A stretch of 64,000 nucleotides of DNA from Frondihabitans sucicola (GCF_030296615.1 NZ_AP027732.1:2857042-2921041), one strand, 5' to 3'; shown: positions 1-9,020, counted from the first letter of the stretch. Notes: generated from the letters alone by a model not told the origin. Numbers and translations: made by a program.

Positions 1-365
1 TCGACGAGCCCGAGCTGGTGGGCCAGGACGCGTGAGGTGCCCGTCTCGACGACATCGGCGTTGGTGTGCGCGGCGAGCAGGCCCGCCCCGCCGCGAATGA
101 GCTTCGCGATGAGCGCGCCTTTGGTGGTCGATTCCGCCACCGATGTCGCGCCCCTCAGCAGAAGAGGGTGGTGGACGAAGAGGAGGTCGGCCCCCATCTC
201 GAGCGCTTCGTCTGCGGTCTCGAGGACGGCGTCCACAGCGAGGTGGATGTGCTTCACCCGAGCCGTCGGCTCGCCCACGACGAGCCCCGGAGCATCCCAC
301 GACTCGGCCCCGTGAAGAGGCCAGAGCTGTTCGACGGCGAGACCGACCGCTTCGAGAGTGGACAC
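1..365 (-). CDS. Nif3-like dinuclear metal-centre protein (3' end outside window)
   Basis: Reading the minus strand from a GTG at 365 gives about 121 residues that match the N-terminal part of the Nif3/YbgI (GTP cyclohydrolase I type 2-like) family: the stretch SWDAPGLVVGEP near residues 21-32, the metal-binding LLFVHHPLLLRG near residues 59-70, and AAHTNADV near residue 100. Family members are hexamers binding two metal ions through conserved His and Glu; their cellular role is unsettled. The gene runs off the left edge, so the C-terminal metal ligands are not visible. The GTG lies seven bases behind a TAAGCT box, which suggests a leaderless transcript. Identification is good, function only family level. 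Confidence 0.85.
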   Translation of the reverse strand, partial: MSTLEAVGLAVEQLWPLHGAESWDAPGLVVGEPTARVKHIHLAVDAVLETADEALEMGADLLFVHHPLLLRGATSVAESTTKGALIAKLIRGGAGLLAAHTNADVVETGTSRVLAHQLGLV

Positions 366-372
366 GGCCCCC

Positions 373-378
373 AGCTTA
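373..378 (-). promoter_or_regulatory. -10 box of leaderless promoter for the Nif3-like gene
   Basis: On the minus strand TAAGCT, then seven bases, then the GTG start. The first three bases of the box are also the TAA stop codon of the upstream membrane-protein gene. Confidence 0.5.
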
Positions 379-1698
379 GTCGGCGGGGCGATCCTGCTCT
401 GCGGGGTGGCCGGCGACGGCCGCGCTGCGCCCTCGGTCGACGAGCACGACGACGACGAAAGCCAGGACGAGTGCCGCGAGCAGACCGGCGACGATGGAGA
501 GCTCGACGTGGAAGCCGTGTACCTCGACCAGCGACAGCAGATAGCCCTGCCACGAGAATGCCCGCGACGACGTCCGCACGAGGCCTTCGCCGACCCCGGT
601 GCCGACGACCAGCCCGGCGATGAGCGCCCAGGTGGTGCGAGTCGTGACGGGGGCCGAGACACGGGCGCGACCTCGCAGGGCGAGGCGGCCCGCGACGATG
701 CCGATCCAGGAAGCGGCAAGCACGCCGACCGCCGAGAGGGCGGCCGTGGGGCCGGCGGAGGCGCCGAGGGGCGTCAGGATCAGGGCGGCCACGACGACGA
801 GGACCGCCAGGATCGACACGGCGGTCACCACGACTCTGCTGGTCGAAGGCGCGACAGGTGACGCGGCGTCGGCTGGCGCGTCTTCGGCGCGCTCGAGCAG
901 CTCGTCGTCGGCACTGCGAGCTCGCTCGATGTGCGGGTTGACCGTCGCGCCGACGGTGGGCTCCGTCGTCGGAGCGGTGCCGGCGGGAATGACGGGGGCG
1001 TCGAAGGTGGGTGCGACCGGGACGAGGCGCTCCGGCACCAGGGCGGAGCCGGGAGGCGCTTGGGCCGCGGTGACGATGGTGGGAGCGGTCTGGATCGGGA
1101 TCACGCCGGTGAAGTGAAGACGCGTGCGCTCGAGTTCGTCGAGAGCCTCTTCGGTGCCGATCCGGCGGATCTCGGCTTCCCAGTCGGCGAAGCGGACCGC
1201 CTCGGTGGCTCGGAGTTGCATCTGAGCCTGGAGGATCCCGATCAGGTCGACTGTCGCGGTGTCGTCCGTGTGGCGGCCGACGAGCGGTACGAGATCCTCG
1301 TCGTCGAGGGAGCCGCGCTCCGGAGGTCGGGGGAATCCGCGGTCGGGCTCGTCGTCACGAGAGTCGGCAGGAACGGTCTGGCTGTCCGCGGGAGCGTCGT
1401 CCACGGGAGCACCGTCCGCGGGAGCGTCGTCCGCGGGAGGGACCTCGGCGTCCGGGCCCGCGTCGGCCTCGCTCGCGACCTCGGCCGAATCGTCGACCTC
1501 GACTGAATCGTCGACCTCGACTGAATCGTCGACCTCGGCCGAATCGCCGACCTCGGCGGAATCGCCGGATTCGTCGGCTTCCGACGCGAGTGTCACACCT
1601 TCGGCCGGAGTGAAAGTCGAGCGGCGAAGCGGGTGTTCCGTCTCGTCCATGAAGGCCGTCACCGTCCCCGTCGTCCTCGAATCCAGCTGATCGGTCAT
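376..1698 (-). CDS. Membrane protein with acidic, repeat-rich N-terminal region
   Basis: A 440-residue protein of unknown function. Residues 1-130 are very acidic and low in complexity, with EVDDS-type repeats (about 47-74) and an alanine/proline/aspartate block (88-105). Residues 145-200 look folded and helical (DLIGILQAQMQLRATEAVRF). Four hydrophobic segments follow near 288-312, 317-341, 355-375 and 398-421. I place the start at the ATG encoding MTDQLD because a TATCAT box stands six bases before it; longer frames upstream have no such signal. It ends against the Nif3-like gene and is divergent from the GH76 gene. The layout (disordered cytoplasmic part, C-terminal membrane part) is visible, but I do not recognise the family. 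Confidence 0.7.
   Translation of the reverse strand: MTDQLDSRTTGTVTAFMDETEHPLRRSTFTPAEGVTLASEADESGDSAEVGDSAEVDDSVEVDDSVEVDDSAEVASEADAGPDAEVPPADDAPADGAPVDDAPADSQTVPADSRDDEPDRGFPRPPERGSLDDEDLVPLVGRHTDDTATVDLIGILQAQMQLRATEAVRFADWEAEIRRIGTEEALDELERTRLHFTGVIPIQTAPTIVTAAQAPPGSALVPERLVPVAPTFDAPVIPAGTAPTTEPTVGATVNPHIERARSADDELLERAEDAPADAASPVAPSTSRVVVTAVSILAVLVVVAALILTPLGASAGPTAALSAVGVLAASWIGIVAGRLALRGRARVSAPVTTRTTWALIAGLVVGTGVGEGLVRTSSRAFSWQGYLLSLVEVHGFHVELSIVAGLLAALVLAFVVVVLVDRGRSAAVAGHPAEQDRPAD
1477..1560 (-). repeat. 15-bp in-frame tandem repeats in the acidic membrane protein
   Basis: About five and a half copies of a 15-base unit that encodes variants of AEVDD/S. Copies differ at single bases. 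The unit is a multiple of three, so copy-number change keeps the frame. Confidence 0.85.
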
Positions 1699-1704
1699 GG
1701 CGGA

Positions 1705-1710
1705 ATGATA
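1705..1710 (-). promoter_or_regulatory. -10 box of leaderless promoter (membrane protein)
   Basis: TATCAT on the minus strand followed by six bases and the ATG at 1698; no ribosome binding site fits this start. Confidence 0.55.
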
Positions 1711-1904
1711 TGCGCTCATATCTGTGTATTCGTCAGGCGCGCCGGGTCCGGAGTCGGCGTGTCGTCGCGTGGTTCGCCGGGCATCGGCCTTCCGCTCGAG
1801 CCGATCGGGGCGTACGGTCGACGCGGCGCGATTACTCCACCGTTCTGAGTAACTCGCCGAGCCGGGTTCACAGGGGAATCCGGTCGTTCCGTCGAAGGAG
1901 ACAC

Positions 1905-3083
1905 ATGAACGAGAAACGATCACACAAGAAGCGGGGCGCAGCACTTCTCGTCGCTGCGGTCGCACTGACGGCGGGGGCGCTCCTGGCTCCGACCGCGGCG
2001 CAGGCGGCGATCCCGTCGCATCACGGCGGTCCGTCGCCGAGCGCCACGGCCACGCAGCGGGCGAAGACCGCCACCGACGTCCTGATGGCGTCGTACGACC
2101 CCGTCAAGGCCTGGTGGCCGTCGAGCTGGTGGAACTCCGCCGTGGCCTTGCAGACCGTGGAGGACTACACGGTCCGTACGGGCGACCGACGCTACGTGTC
2201 CGAGATCGACAACACCTTCGAGAAGGACAAGGGCGCTTTCCCGGCCGGGGTGCTCTCGGGCGATCCGCTGCTGGGCGACTTCACGAGCCGCGCGATCGAC
2301 GACTCCGAGTGGTGGGGCCTGACCTGGCTCGGAGCGTACGACGTGACCCACGAGCAGAAGTACCTCGACATGGCCGTGAAGATCGGCGACTACGTGCAGG
2401 GCTACTGGGACACCTCGACGTGCGGTGGCGGCGTCTGGTGGAACGCGGAGAAGACGTACAAGAACTCCATCACCAATGGCCTCTACATCCGTCTGACGGC
2501 CGAGCTCCACAATCGGGTCAAGGGCGACACGACCTGGCTGGCGCGCTCCGAAGCCGGCTGGAACTGGTTCACCACGAGCGGGCTCATCAACTCGCAGGGC
2601 CTCGTGAACGACGGACTGACCGACGGCTGCCAGAACAACGGGCAGACCGTGTGGTCGTACAACCAGGGCCTCGCCATCGGCGCCGGGACCGAGCTGTATC
2701 GCGCGACTCACGACAAGACCGTCCTGGCGACCACGAAGCGACTCGCCGACGCGGCCATCACCTCGCCGCTCCTGACGTCGAAGGGAATCCTCACCGAATC
2801 CTGCGATGCGCTGAGCACGACGTGCGATGACAACGGCAAGCAGTTCAAGGGCGTCTTCGAGAGGTACCTGAGCGACCTGACCGACCTGACGCACGATCAG
2901 CGCTATCTCGCGTTCTCGCAGAGGCAGGCGTCGTCGATCTGGGCGAACGATCGCACGAACGCGAACCAACTCGGTGAGCGCTGGTCGGGCGAGGACTCGA
3001 CGGCCTTCCCGACCGCCTACGACTGGCGGACGCAGGCCAGCGCTCTCAGCGCGCTCCTGGCCGTCGTCCCCCAGCGTCGGTAG
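1905..3083 (+). CDS. Secreted glycoside hydrolase family 76 (alpha-1,6-mannanase-like)
   Basis: The 392-residue product starts with a twin-lysine/arginine signal peptide (hydrophobic core 11-28, likely cleavage after AAQA at 34). The mature part shows GH76 features: the Asp pair in AIDDSEWWGLTWLGAYDV (Asp132-Asp133), the usual catalytic pair of the family, and tryptophan-rich patches such as CGGGVWWN and WWPSSWWN. GH76 enzymes cut alpha-1,6-mannose backbones of fungal or mycobacterial-type mannans outside the cell. The ATG is chosen because GAAGGAG ends four bases upstream; the open frame extends further but has no start signal. It is monocistronic, closed by a strong hairpin. Confidence 0.9.
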   Translation: MNEKRSHKKRGAALLVAAVALTAGALLAPTAAQAAIPSHHGGPSPSATATQRAKTATDVLMASYDPVKAWWPSSWWNSAVALQTVEDYTVRTGDRRYVSEIDNTFEKDKGAFPAGVLSGDPLLGDFTSRAIDDSEWWGLTWLGAYDVTHEQKYLDMAVKIGDYVQGYWDTSTCGGGVWWNAEKTYKNSITNGLYIRLTAELHNRVKGDTTWLARSEAGWNWFTTSGLINSQGLVNDGLTDGCQNNGQTVWSYNQGLAIGAGTELYRATHDKTVLATTKRLADAAITSPLLTSKGILTESCDALSTTCDDNGKQFKGVFERYLSDLTDLTHDQRYLAFSQRQASSIWANDRTNANQLGERWSGEDSTAFPTAYDWRTQASALSALLAVVPQRR

Positions 3084-3095
3084 GCCGGGAAGAGA

Positions 3096-3126
3096 AGAGG
3101 GGCGGCCGATCACGGGCCGCCCCTCT
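3096..3126 (+). terminator. Terminator hairpin after the GH76 gene
   Basis: Perfect 12-bp inverted repeat (3096-3107 with 3115-3126) and a seven-base loop, just behind the GH76 stop; little T-tract, typical for high-GC actinobacteria. Confidence 0.75.
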
Positions 3127-3160
3127 GAGGAAGTGAGTTAGGGACTCACAGCAGGGGTTC

Positions 3161-3188
3161 GGTGCCCGCCCCGTGAGGGGTGGGCACC
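3161..3188 (-). terminator. Terminator hairpin after the ABC-F gene
   Basis: Twelve-base arms (3161-3172 and 3177-3188) with one G-T position and a GTGA-type four-base loop, placed about 40 bases behind the minus-strand ABC-F stop. With the preceding hairpin it separates two convergent genes. Confidence 0.65.
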
Positions 3189-3228
3189 GGGTCTCCCCAG
3201 TGCGGGTGCCGCCCGATCGGGGCGCAGC

Positions 3229-4917
3229 TCAGCGTGAGCGGACCACACGGCCTTCGTCCCACACCGGCTCGGGTGCCTCGTAGACCTCTCCGTCGCTCCC
3301 GAACACCAGGTAGCGGTCGAAAGACCGGGCGAACCAGCGGTCGTGGGTCACGGCGATCACGGTTCCCTCGAACCGGTCGAGAGCCTGCTCCAGCGCCTCG
3401 GCCGACACGATGTCGAGGTTGTCGGTCGGTTCGTCGAGAAGGAGGAGCGTGGCCCCGCTGAGCTCGAGGAGCAGGATCTGCAGGCGCGCCTGCTGACCCC
3501 CGCTCAGCGACTCGAAGACCTGCTCGGCGCTCGACACGAGTCCGTAGCGGTCGAGTGCACGGCTCGCCGCCTCCCGGCCCAACCCACGTCGCTCGTCGTC
3601 TCCGGCGTGCAGGATCTCGAGGAGCGTGCGGCCCAGCATCCCGGGGTGCTCGTGCGCCTGAGCGAACCAGCCGGGCACCACGCGTGCCCCGAGCACGGCT
3701 CGACCGGTGTGCGGCACCGGCGTGAGCTCCGCACCGACGGCGGTCAGGTGCCCCTCGCGGGGCTCCGGATCGGTTCCACCCCGTGCGAGCAGCCGGAGGA
3801 AGTGGGACTTCCCGGAGCCGTTGGACCCCAGCACGGCGATCCGTTCGCCGAACCAGAGTTCGGCGTCGAAAGGTGCCATCAGGCCGGTGAGTTCGAGGCG
3901 CGTGCAGACGACGGCGCGCTTACCGGTGCGGGATCCTGCCAGTCGCATCGTGAGCTCTTGCTCCGGCGGTCGCTCTTCGGGCGGGCCGGCCAGCTCGAAT
4001 TTCGCCAGCCGGGTCAGAGCGGCCTGGTACCGGGAAGCCATCGAATCCATGGCCGTGGCCTTGACCTTGAGGTTCCGCACCAGCGTCTTGAGCTTCTCGT
4101 GCTGCTCGTCCCAGCGCCTCCGGAGCTCGTCGAGCCTCTCCATGCGGTCGGCCCTCGCCTGGTGGTACGTGAGGAAGGAACCACCGTGCGTCCACGACGA
4201 GTTGCCGGCCGCGCCCGGTTCGACCGTGATCACCCGGTCCGCCACGTGGCCGAGCAGCTCGCGATCGTGGCTGACCAGCAGGACCGTCTTCGGCGACTCG
4301 GCGAGGGCGGCCTCGAGCCAGCGCTTGCCCGGCACGTCGAGGTAGTTGTCGGGTTCGTCGAGGAGGAGGACCTGTTCGGGTCCGCGCAGGAGGGCCTCGA
4401 GCACGAGCCGCTTCTGCTCCCCGCCCGAGAGCGTCGTGACCTCGCGCCAGCGCGCTCGCTCGTACGGCACGCCGAGGGCCTTGATCGTGCAGGTGTCCCA
4501 GAGGGTCTCGTGGTCGTACCCGCCGGCGTCGGCATAGTCGGCGAGGGCCGTCGCGTACGCCATCTGCGTATCGGTCTCGTCGCGCTCGATCAGGGCGTCC
4601 TCCGTCGCGACGAGGGCGCGCGCGGCCTTGCGCACCGCCGCGGGGGCGACGGACACCAGCAGGTCGTGGACGGTGGTGTCGTCTCGCACGTGACCTACGA
4701 ACTGGTCCATGACGGCGAGACCGCCGTCGATGGCGATGACGCCCTCGTCGGGCTTGAGCTCGCCGCGGATGAGCCGGAGCAGCGTCGATTTGCCGACGCC
4801 GTTGGCGCCGATCAGCACGGCTTTGGAGCCCTCCCCGACGCGGAACGAGACCTCGTCGAGCAGAGGGCGGCCGTCGGCGAGGGTGTACGACACCTTCGCG
4901 ACGTCGATGTAGCCCAT
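3229..4917 (-). CDS. ABC-F family ATPase
   Basis: A 562-residue protein with two ATP-binding domains and no membrane segment, the hallmark of ABC-F proteins that act on ribosomes. Walker A motifs are GANGVGKST (about 38-46) and GSNGSGKSH (about 370); signatures LSGGEQKRL and LSGGQQARL; Walker B lines LLLDEPDNYLDV and LLLLDEPTDNLDI. The linker between the domains is helical and rich in Arg, Lys and Glu (DELRRRWDEQHEKLKTLVR). The first Walker B carries DEPDN rather than the common DEPTN. ABC-F members either regulate translation (EttA type) or protect ribosomes from antibiotics; nothing here decides between them. The gene is single and divergent from the helicase across about 210 bp. Confidence 0.9.
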   Translation of the reverse strand: MGYIDVAKVSYTLADGRPLLDEVSFRVGEGSKAVLIGANGVGKSTLLRLIRGELKPDEGVIAIDGGLAVMDQFVGHVRDDTTVHDLLVSVAPAAVRKAARALVATEDALIERDETDTQMAYATALADYADAGGYDHETLWDTCTIKALGVPYERARWREVTTLSGGEQKRLVLEALLRGPEQVLLLDEPDNYLDVPGKRWLEAALAESPKTVLLVSHDRELLGHVADRVITVEPGAAGNSSWTHGGSFLTYHQARADRMERLDELRRRWDEQHEKLKTLVRNLKVKATAMDSMASRYQAALTRLAKFELAGPPEERPPEQELTMRLAGSRTGKRAVVCTRLELTGLMAPFDAELWFGERIAVLGSNGSGKSHFLRLLARGGTDPEPREGHLTAVGAELTPVPHTGRAVLGARVVPGWFAQAHEHPGMLGRTLLEILHAGDDERRGLGREAASRALDRYGLVSSAEQVFESLSGGQQARLQILLLELSGATLLLLDEPTDNLDIVSAEALEQALDRFEGTVIAVTHDRWFARSFDRYLVFGSDGEVYEAPEPVWDEGRVVRSR

Positions 4918-5114
4918 GGGAAATCTCTCTGTGGGGCACGGGCCGATGCCGGAAGCACTGGCGCCGCCTGCGATGGGCAGCCGACCAGACTAGCGGCTCA
5001 GTCCCCGCTGTCAACCCGTCGTGATCCTGCCCCGATGGTCGCCCGCGGCTCTCGCTCGGGCCGCCGGCATCGGGATCACGGCCCTCGGCGTCGGTGGGGA
5101 GGACGCCGAGCGAC

Positions 5115-5120
5115 TACCGT
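5115..5120 (+). promoter_or_regulatory. -10 box of leaderless promoter for the DEAD-box helicase
   Basis: TACCGT, six bases, then ATG at 5127; the same box and spacing occur before the DMT gene at 48880. Confidence 0.55.
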
Positions 5121-5126
5121 TCAGGT

Positions 5127-6914
5127 ATGACCACCGACACGAATGCCCCGATCGAGGCAGACACTGCCGACGCTGTGACTGCTTTCTCCGACCTGGGGCT
5201 CAGTGACGCGGTCCTCAAAGCCGTTCGCGAGATCGGCTACGAGACGCCCTCCGCAATCCAGGCGGCCACCATTCCTCCGCTGCTCGCCGGCCGCGACGTC
5301 GTCGGCCTCGCCCAGACGGGCACCGGGAAGACCGCGGCGTTCGCTCTGCCCATCTTGTCTCGGCTCGACGTCTCGCAGAAGAAGCCGCAGGCCCTCGTCC
5401 TCTCCCCCACGCGCGAGCTCGCGCTGCAGGTCTGCGAGGCGTTCGAGCAGTACGCCTCTCAGATGCGCGGCGTGCACGTGCTGCCGGTCTACGGCGGCCA
5501 GGCGTACGGCGTCCAGCTGTCGGCGCTCCGCCGCGGCGTCCACGTGGTCGTCGGAACGCCCGGTCGCATCATGGACCACCTCGCCAAAGGCACCCTCGAC
5601 CTCTCCGAGCTGAAGTACCTCGTGCTCGACGAGGCCGACGAGATGCTCAAGATGGGCTTTGCGGAAGACGTCGAGACGATTCTCGCCGACACCCCGGACG
5701 ACAAGCAGGTCGCGTTGTTCTCGGCCACGATGCCCGCGCAGATCCGGCGCATCTCCAAGCAGTACCTGAACGACGCCGAAGAGATCACGGTCAAGAACAA
5801 GACCACGACGTCCGCCAACACCACGCAGCGCTACCTGATGGTGTCGTATCCGCAGAAGGTCGACGCCCTGACCCGGATCCTCGAGGTGGAGAACTTCGAA
5901 GGCATGATCGTCTTCGTCCGCACCAAGAGCGAGACCGAGACCCTGGCCGAGAAACTCCGTGCCCGCGGGTACTCGGCCGCGGCCATCTCCGGCGATGTCG
6001 CGCAGGCTCAGCGCGAGCGCACCGTCAATCAGCTCAAGTCGGGCAAGCTCGACATCCTGGTCGCCACGGACGTCGCTGCACGCGGGCTCGACGTCGACCG
6101 CATCTCGCACGTCGTCAACTACGACATCCCGATCGACACCGAGTCGTACGTGCATCGCATCGGGCGCACCGGCCGAGCCGGCCGTTCGGGCGCCGCGATC
6201 AGCTTCGTCACGCCGCGCGAGCGCCGTCTCCTCGGCGCGATCGAGAAAGCCACGCGTCAGCCTCTCACCGAGATGCAGCTGCCGAGCGTCGAGGACGTCA
6301 ACGTGACTCGCCTGGCGCGCTTCGACGACGCCATCACGGCGGCCCTCGGGCAGCAGGACCGCATCTCGGCCTTCCGCGACATCGTCGGGCACTACGTCGA
6401 GCACCACGATGTGCCGGAGGCCGACGTCGCGGCCGCCCTTGCCGTCGTCGCGCAGGGAGACACTCCCCTGCTTCTCGACCCGGCTGCCGAGCGGCCTGCG
6501 CGTCGGGAGCGGCCCGAGAGGTCGTCCGACCGCTCGTTCGACCGCGACGACCGGGCTCCGCGCTCGTTCGATCGCGACGACCGCGGCGAGCGACCCGAGC
6601 GTCGGCCTCGGACGACGAAGCCCATGTCGCCCTACCGCATCGAGGTGGGCCGTCGTCAGCGGGTCGAACCGCGACAGATCGTCGGTGCTCTCGCCAACGA
6701 GGGCGGCCTCAGCCGGGAAGATTTCGGCGCCATCCAGATCCGGCCCGACTTCTCCATCGTCGAGCTTCCCGCCGATCTGTCGAAGGACGTCCTCGACCGG
6801 CTCGTCGACACCAGGATCAGCGGCAAGCTGATCGAGATCCGCCCTGATCGCCGCAGCGCACCCCGCCGTGACGACCGCGACGAGCGTCCGGCCCGCAAGC
6901 CCCGACACCAGTAA
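5127..6914 (+). CDS. DEAD-box ATP-dependent RNA helicase with DbpA-type C-terminal domain
   Basis: The 595-residue product has all helicase motifs: Q motif region (FSDLGLSDAVLKAV), motif I AQTGTGKT, PTRELA, TPGR, DEAD in VLDEADEML, SAT, and HRIGRTGRAGR in the second RecA lobe. Residues about 455-510 are charged and carry two copies of an SFDRDDR unit, a likely disordered RNA-binding linker. The last 70 residues (from SPYRIEVGRRQRV) resemble the DbpA/CsdA RNA-binding domain. Expected role is remodelling of structured RNA in ribosome assembly, cold response or mRNA decay. The start follows a TACCGT box; the preceding in-frame GTG is ignored for that reason. Confidence 0.93.
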   Translation: MTTDTNAPIEADTADAVTAFSDLGLSDAVLKAVREIGYETPSAIQAATIPPLLAGRDVVGLAQTGTGKTAAFALPILSRLDVSQKKPQALVLSPTRELALQVCEAFEQYASQMRGVHVLPVYGGQAYGVQLSALRRGVHVVVGTPGRIMDHLAKGTLDLSELKYLVLDEADEMLKMGFAEDVETILADTPDDKQVALFSATMPAQIRRISKQYLNDAEEITVKNKTTTSANTTQRYLMVSYPQKVDALTRILEVENFEGMIVFVRTKSETETLAEKLRARGYSAAAISGDVAQAQRERTVNQLKSGKLDILVATDVAARGLDVDRISHVVNYDIPIDTESYVHRIGRTGRAGRSGAAISFVTPRERRLLGAIEKATRQPLTEMQLPSVEDVNVTRLARFDDAITAALGQQDRISAFRDIVGHYVEHHDVPEADVAAALAVVAQGDTPLLLDPAAERPARRERPERSSDRSFDRDDRAPRSFDRDDRGERPERRPRTTKPMSPYRIEVGRRQRVEPRQIVGALANEGGLSREDFGAIQIRPDFSIVELPADLSKDVLDRLVDTRISGKLIEIRPDRRSAPRRDDRDERPARKPRHQ

Positions 6915-7012
6915 GTCCACGACACCGGTCGGTCTGGAGCGCCCGCTCAGCCCGTCGATTCGGCTCTGCGGTCTGGCCCCGTGGCTCTGGGGCCTGGCTC
7001 TGCGGCCTGCCT

Positions 7013-7516
7013 TCAGGCGGTGGCCTGGGCGCGCGCCACGACGGCCGCCTTCTCGACGGCCTCGGCTCGGAGCGCCTCGGCGTACTCAGGCCCGACCAGC
7101 CCAGACGCCGTCGCCACGGCCCGGCGGGCAGCGGTTGCTGCCCGGAGGTCGGCGACGACGGAGGCGATGACCGAGGCCGACGGGGTCGGGGAGCCCTCGG
7201 CTGCCGCCCATCCGTAGGCGCCGCCGACGGACAGAGGCCCGGGGACCGCGTCGAGGGCGTCGGAGCGGAAGGCGAACGTGGTCTCTTCGTACACCGACCG
7301 GGCCTCGGCCTTGTTCCGACTCATCAGGCGCGTGGTGCGGAACTCTTCGGTGAGCGTCGCGTCGGCCGTGATGACGGCGTCGGCACCGTCGATGGTGATG
7401 GCGTAGGTGCCGGCCTTGATCGTGTAGGTGTCGTACCAGGCGGCATCGTCGAGCGTGTCGTCGACGTACTCGAAGTCGTCGAGGACGGTGAGCTGCAGTG
7501 ATTCTGCCTGGGTCAT
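7013..7516 (-). CDS. Small unknown protein linked to sugar transporter
   Basis: A 167-residue soluble protein that I do not recognise. The ATG has a strong GGAGGAG site seven bases upstream. The N-terminal half is rich in beta-prone alternation (TYTIKAGTYAITIDGADAVI), the C-terminal half is an alanine-rich helix (about 115-167). It lies 101 bp downstream of the sugar MFS gene on the same strand and probably shares its transcript. Because the locus also contains a GH106-like enzyme, a role tied to use of the imported sugar is possible but not shown. Confidence 0.7.
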   Translation of the reverse strand: MTQAESLQLTVLDDFEYVDDTLDDAAWYDTYTIKAGTYAITIDGADAVITADATLTEEFRTTRLMSRNKAEARSVYEETTFAFRSDALDAVPGPLSVGGAYGWAAAEGSPTPSASVIASVVADLRAATAARRAVATASGLVGPEYAEALRAEAVEKAAVVARAQATA

Positions 7517-7617
7517 GGGTGTCTCCTCCGGGCGTGGTGCCCTCGAGGCCGAGGTTCGGCCGCAGGCCCCACTAGAGCACATCCTGCCTCGAACCACCGA
7601 CACCGGCGGTGCCGCCG

Positions 7618-8961
7618 TCAGCTCCGATCGAGCCGAGCGGCGGCGGCCGGTGCGTCGGCGCGCATCCCTGCCGCGAAGAGGGCCTCCTGGGCGTCGGCCA
7701 GGTCTTTGCCCTCGATGGTGAATGCGTTGAAGACCGCCTTGTGGAACGCCAACCAGCCGACGACGACACCGATGGCCACGAGTCCGGCCAGGATTCCGTA
7801 CATGACCAAGGGCGCGCCCAGCAGGAGCGGCGTCACCAGGGCGAGGATGGCGGCGGCGACGCGGGCGACGGCGATGATCGTGCCCTGGACGGATCCTCGC
7901 AGCAGGGTCGGGAACGACTCCTGCGACCACACCTTCATGATCGCCTCGAAGGCGAAGGCCGCTCCGACGATGTTGAAGGCCTGCATGGCGATGAGCGTGC
8001 CGAGCGAGAAGCCGAAGAAGACCGGGAGCGCATAGCTGATCACGTACGCGACAGCGCCGATGACGAAGAAGAGTATCCTGTGACGACCGTCGACGATGCG
8101 ACCGAACCACAGGGCGAGGAGCATGCCGATCGGCAGGCTGATGAGGTTCAGCACGGAGAAGGTCTGCACGGAGAGCCCGACGACGTTGACCGCGACGTAC
8201 GAACCGAACTGCCCGCCGGTGTTGGCGCCGAGGTTGGTCAGCGTGTAGAAGACGAGGAGCGCGAGGAACGGGATCAGGAAGATCTTCTGCGTGAAGACGT
8301 CGCGGATTCCGTGGCGGGCTGCGCGAACGGTGTTGAGGCCCTCCTTCTTCTCGACGTTCGCGGTCGACCAGCTCGTCGACTCCGGGATGGTGAACCGCAG
8401 GACGAGCACGATCAGCGCGACGACACCGACGTGCGCGAACATGATCTGACCACCGAGGTGGCCCAACCCGCCGACGACGCTCGAGATCGCGTAGGTGGCG
8501 AGGATCCCGGCGAACCAGAGCACCTGCGAGAAGACGACCAGCTTGCCGCGATTCTCGTCCGTCGCGGCCTCGGAGATCGTCGCGAGGGAGACGGGGAGGT
8601 CGGCGCCCGTCCCGAGACCGAGCAGGATCGTCCCGATGAGGAGACCCATGAATGCGGGACTGAAGACGAGGGTGGTGGAACCGATCACCGTCATGGCCAT
8701 CGTCGCGATGAACACCGTGCGGCGACCGAAGAGGTCGCCCAGACGGCCGCCGGAGAGCGCGCCGATCGCGATGCAGAAGGTCAGAACCGCGGACAGGACT
8801 CCGATCTCGGCGGCCGTGACGCCGATCGAGTGCTGATAGAGCACCAGGGCGGTGCCGGAGCTGACGATGGCGGCGGCGTCGATGTACGACGCCATCCCCG
8901 AGATCACTGCGACCCACCACGGGTTGGGCGCTTTGCGTGCGAGGGAGGCGGCGCTGGTCAT
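7618..8961 (-). CDS. MFS transporter, sugar-porter-like
   Basis: 447 residues with about twelve hydrophobic segments. The loop between helices 2 and 3 has the MFS signature GGRLGDLFGRRTVF, and the loop after helix 6 is basic and charged. The family signature and the sugar-type loop point to a proton-linked sugar or sugar-acid uptake carrier. The start ATG is supported by AAAGGAG. The gene is divergent from the GH106-like gene, and the shared 211-bp region holds a LacI-type palindrome, so both are probably controlled together by a carbohydrate signal. Substrate cannot be read from sequence. Confidence 0.85.
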   Translation of the reverse strand: MTSAASLARKAPNPWWVAVISGMASYIDAAAIVSSGTALVLYQHSIGVTAAEIGVLSAVLTFCIAIGALSGGRLGDLFGRRTVFIATMAMTVIGSTTLVFSPAFMGLLIGTILLGLGTGADLPVSLATISEAATDENRGKLVVFSQVLWFAGILATYAISSVVGGLGHLGGQIMFAHVGVVALIVLVLRFTIPESTSWSTANVEKKEGLNTVRAARHGIRDVFTQKIFLIPFLALLVFYTLTNLGANTGGQFGSYVAVNVVGLSVQTFSVLNLISLPIGMLLALWFGRIVDGRHRILFFVIGAVAYVISYALPVFFGFSLGTLIAMQAFNIVGAAFAFEAIMKVWSQESFPTLLRGSVQGTIIAVARVAAAILALVTPLLLGAPLVMYGILAGLVAIGVVVGWLAFHKAVFNAFTIEGKDLADAQEALFAAGMRADAPAAAARLDRS

Positions 8962-9008
8962 GGAGTTCTCCTTTGAACGTCGTGAAGCAAGCTGTCCGAG
9001 GAACCGGA

Positions 9009-9020
9009 TGAAACGGTTCA
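9009..9020. promoter_or_regulatory. LacI-family-type operator between MFS and GH106-like genes
   Basis: TGAAACGGTTCA, a near-palindrome centred on CG (10 of 12 positions symmetric), which is the common core of LacI/GalR operators. No lacI gene is adjacent; the only LacI in the window (32.5 kb) sits beside a different palindrome. Confidence 0.55.

Noticed and set aside
6975-6994. GGCCCC/GGGGCC palindrome after the helicase gene as terminator
   Set aside because: Six pairs in G/C-rich low-complexity sequence are expected by chance.
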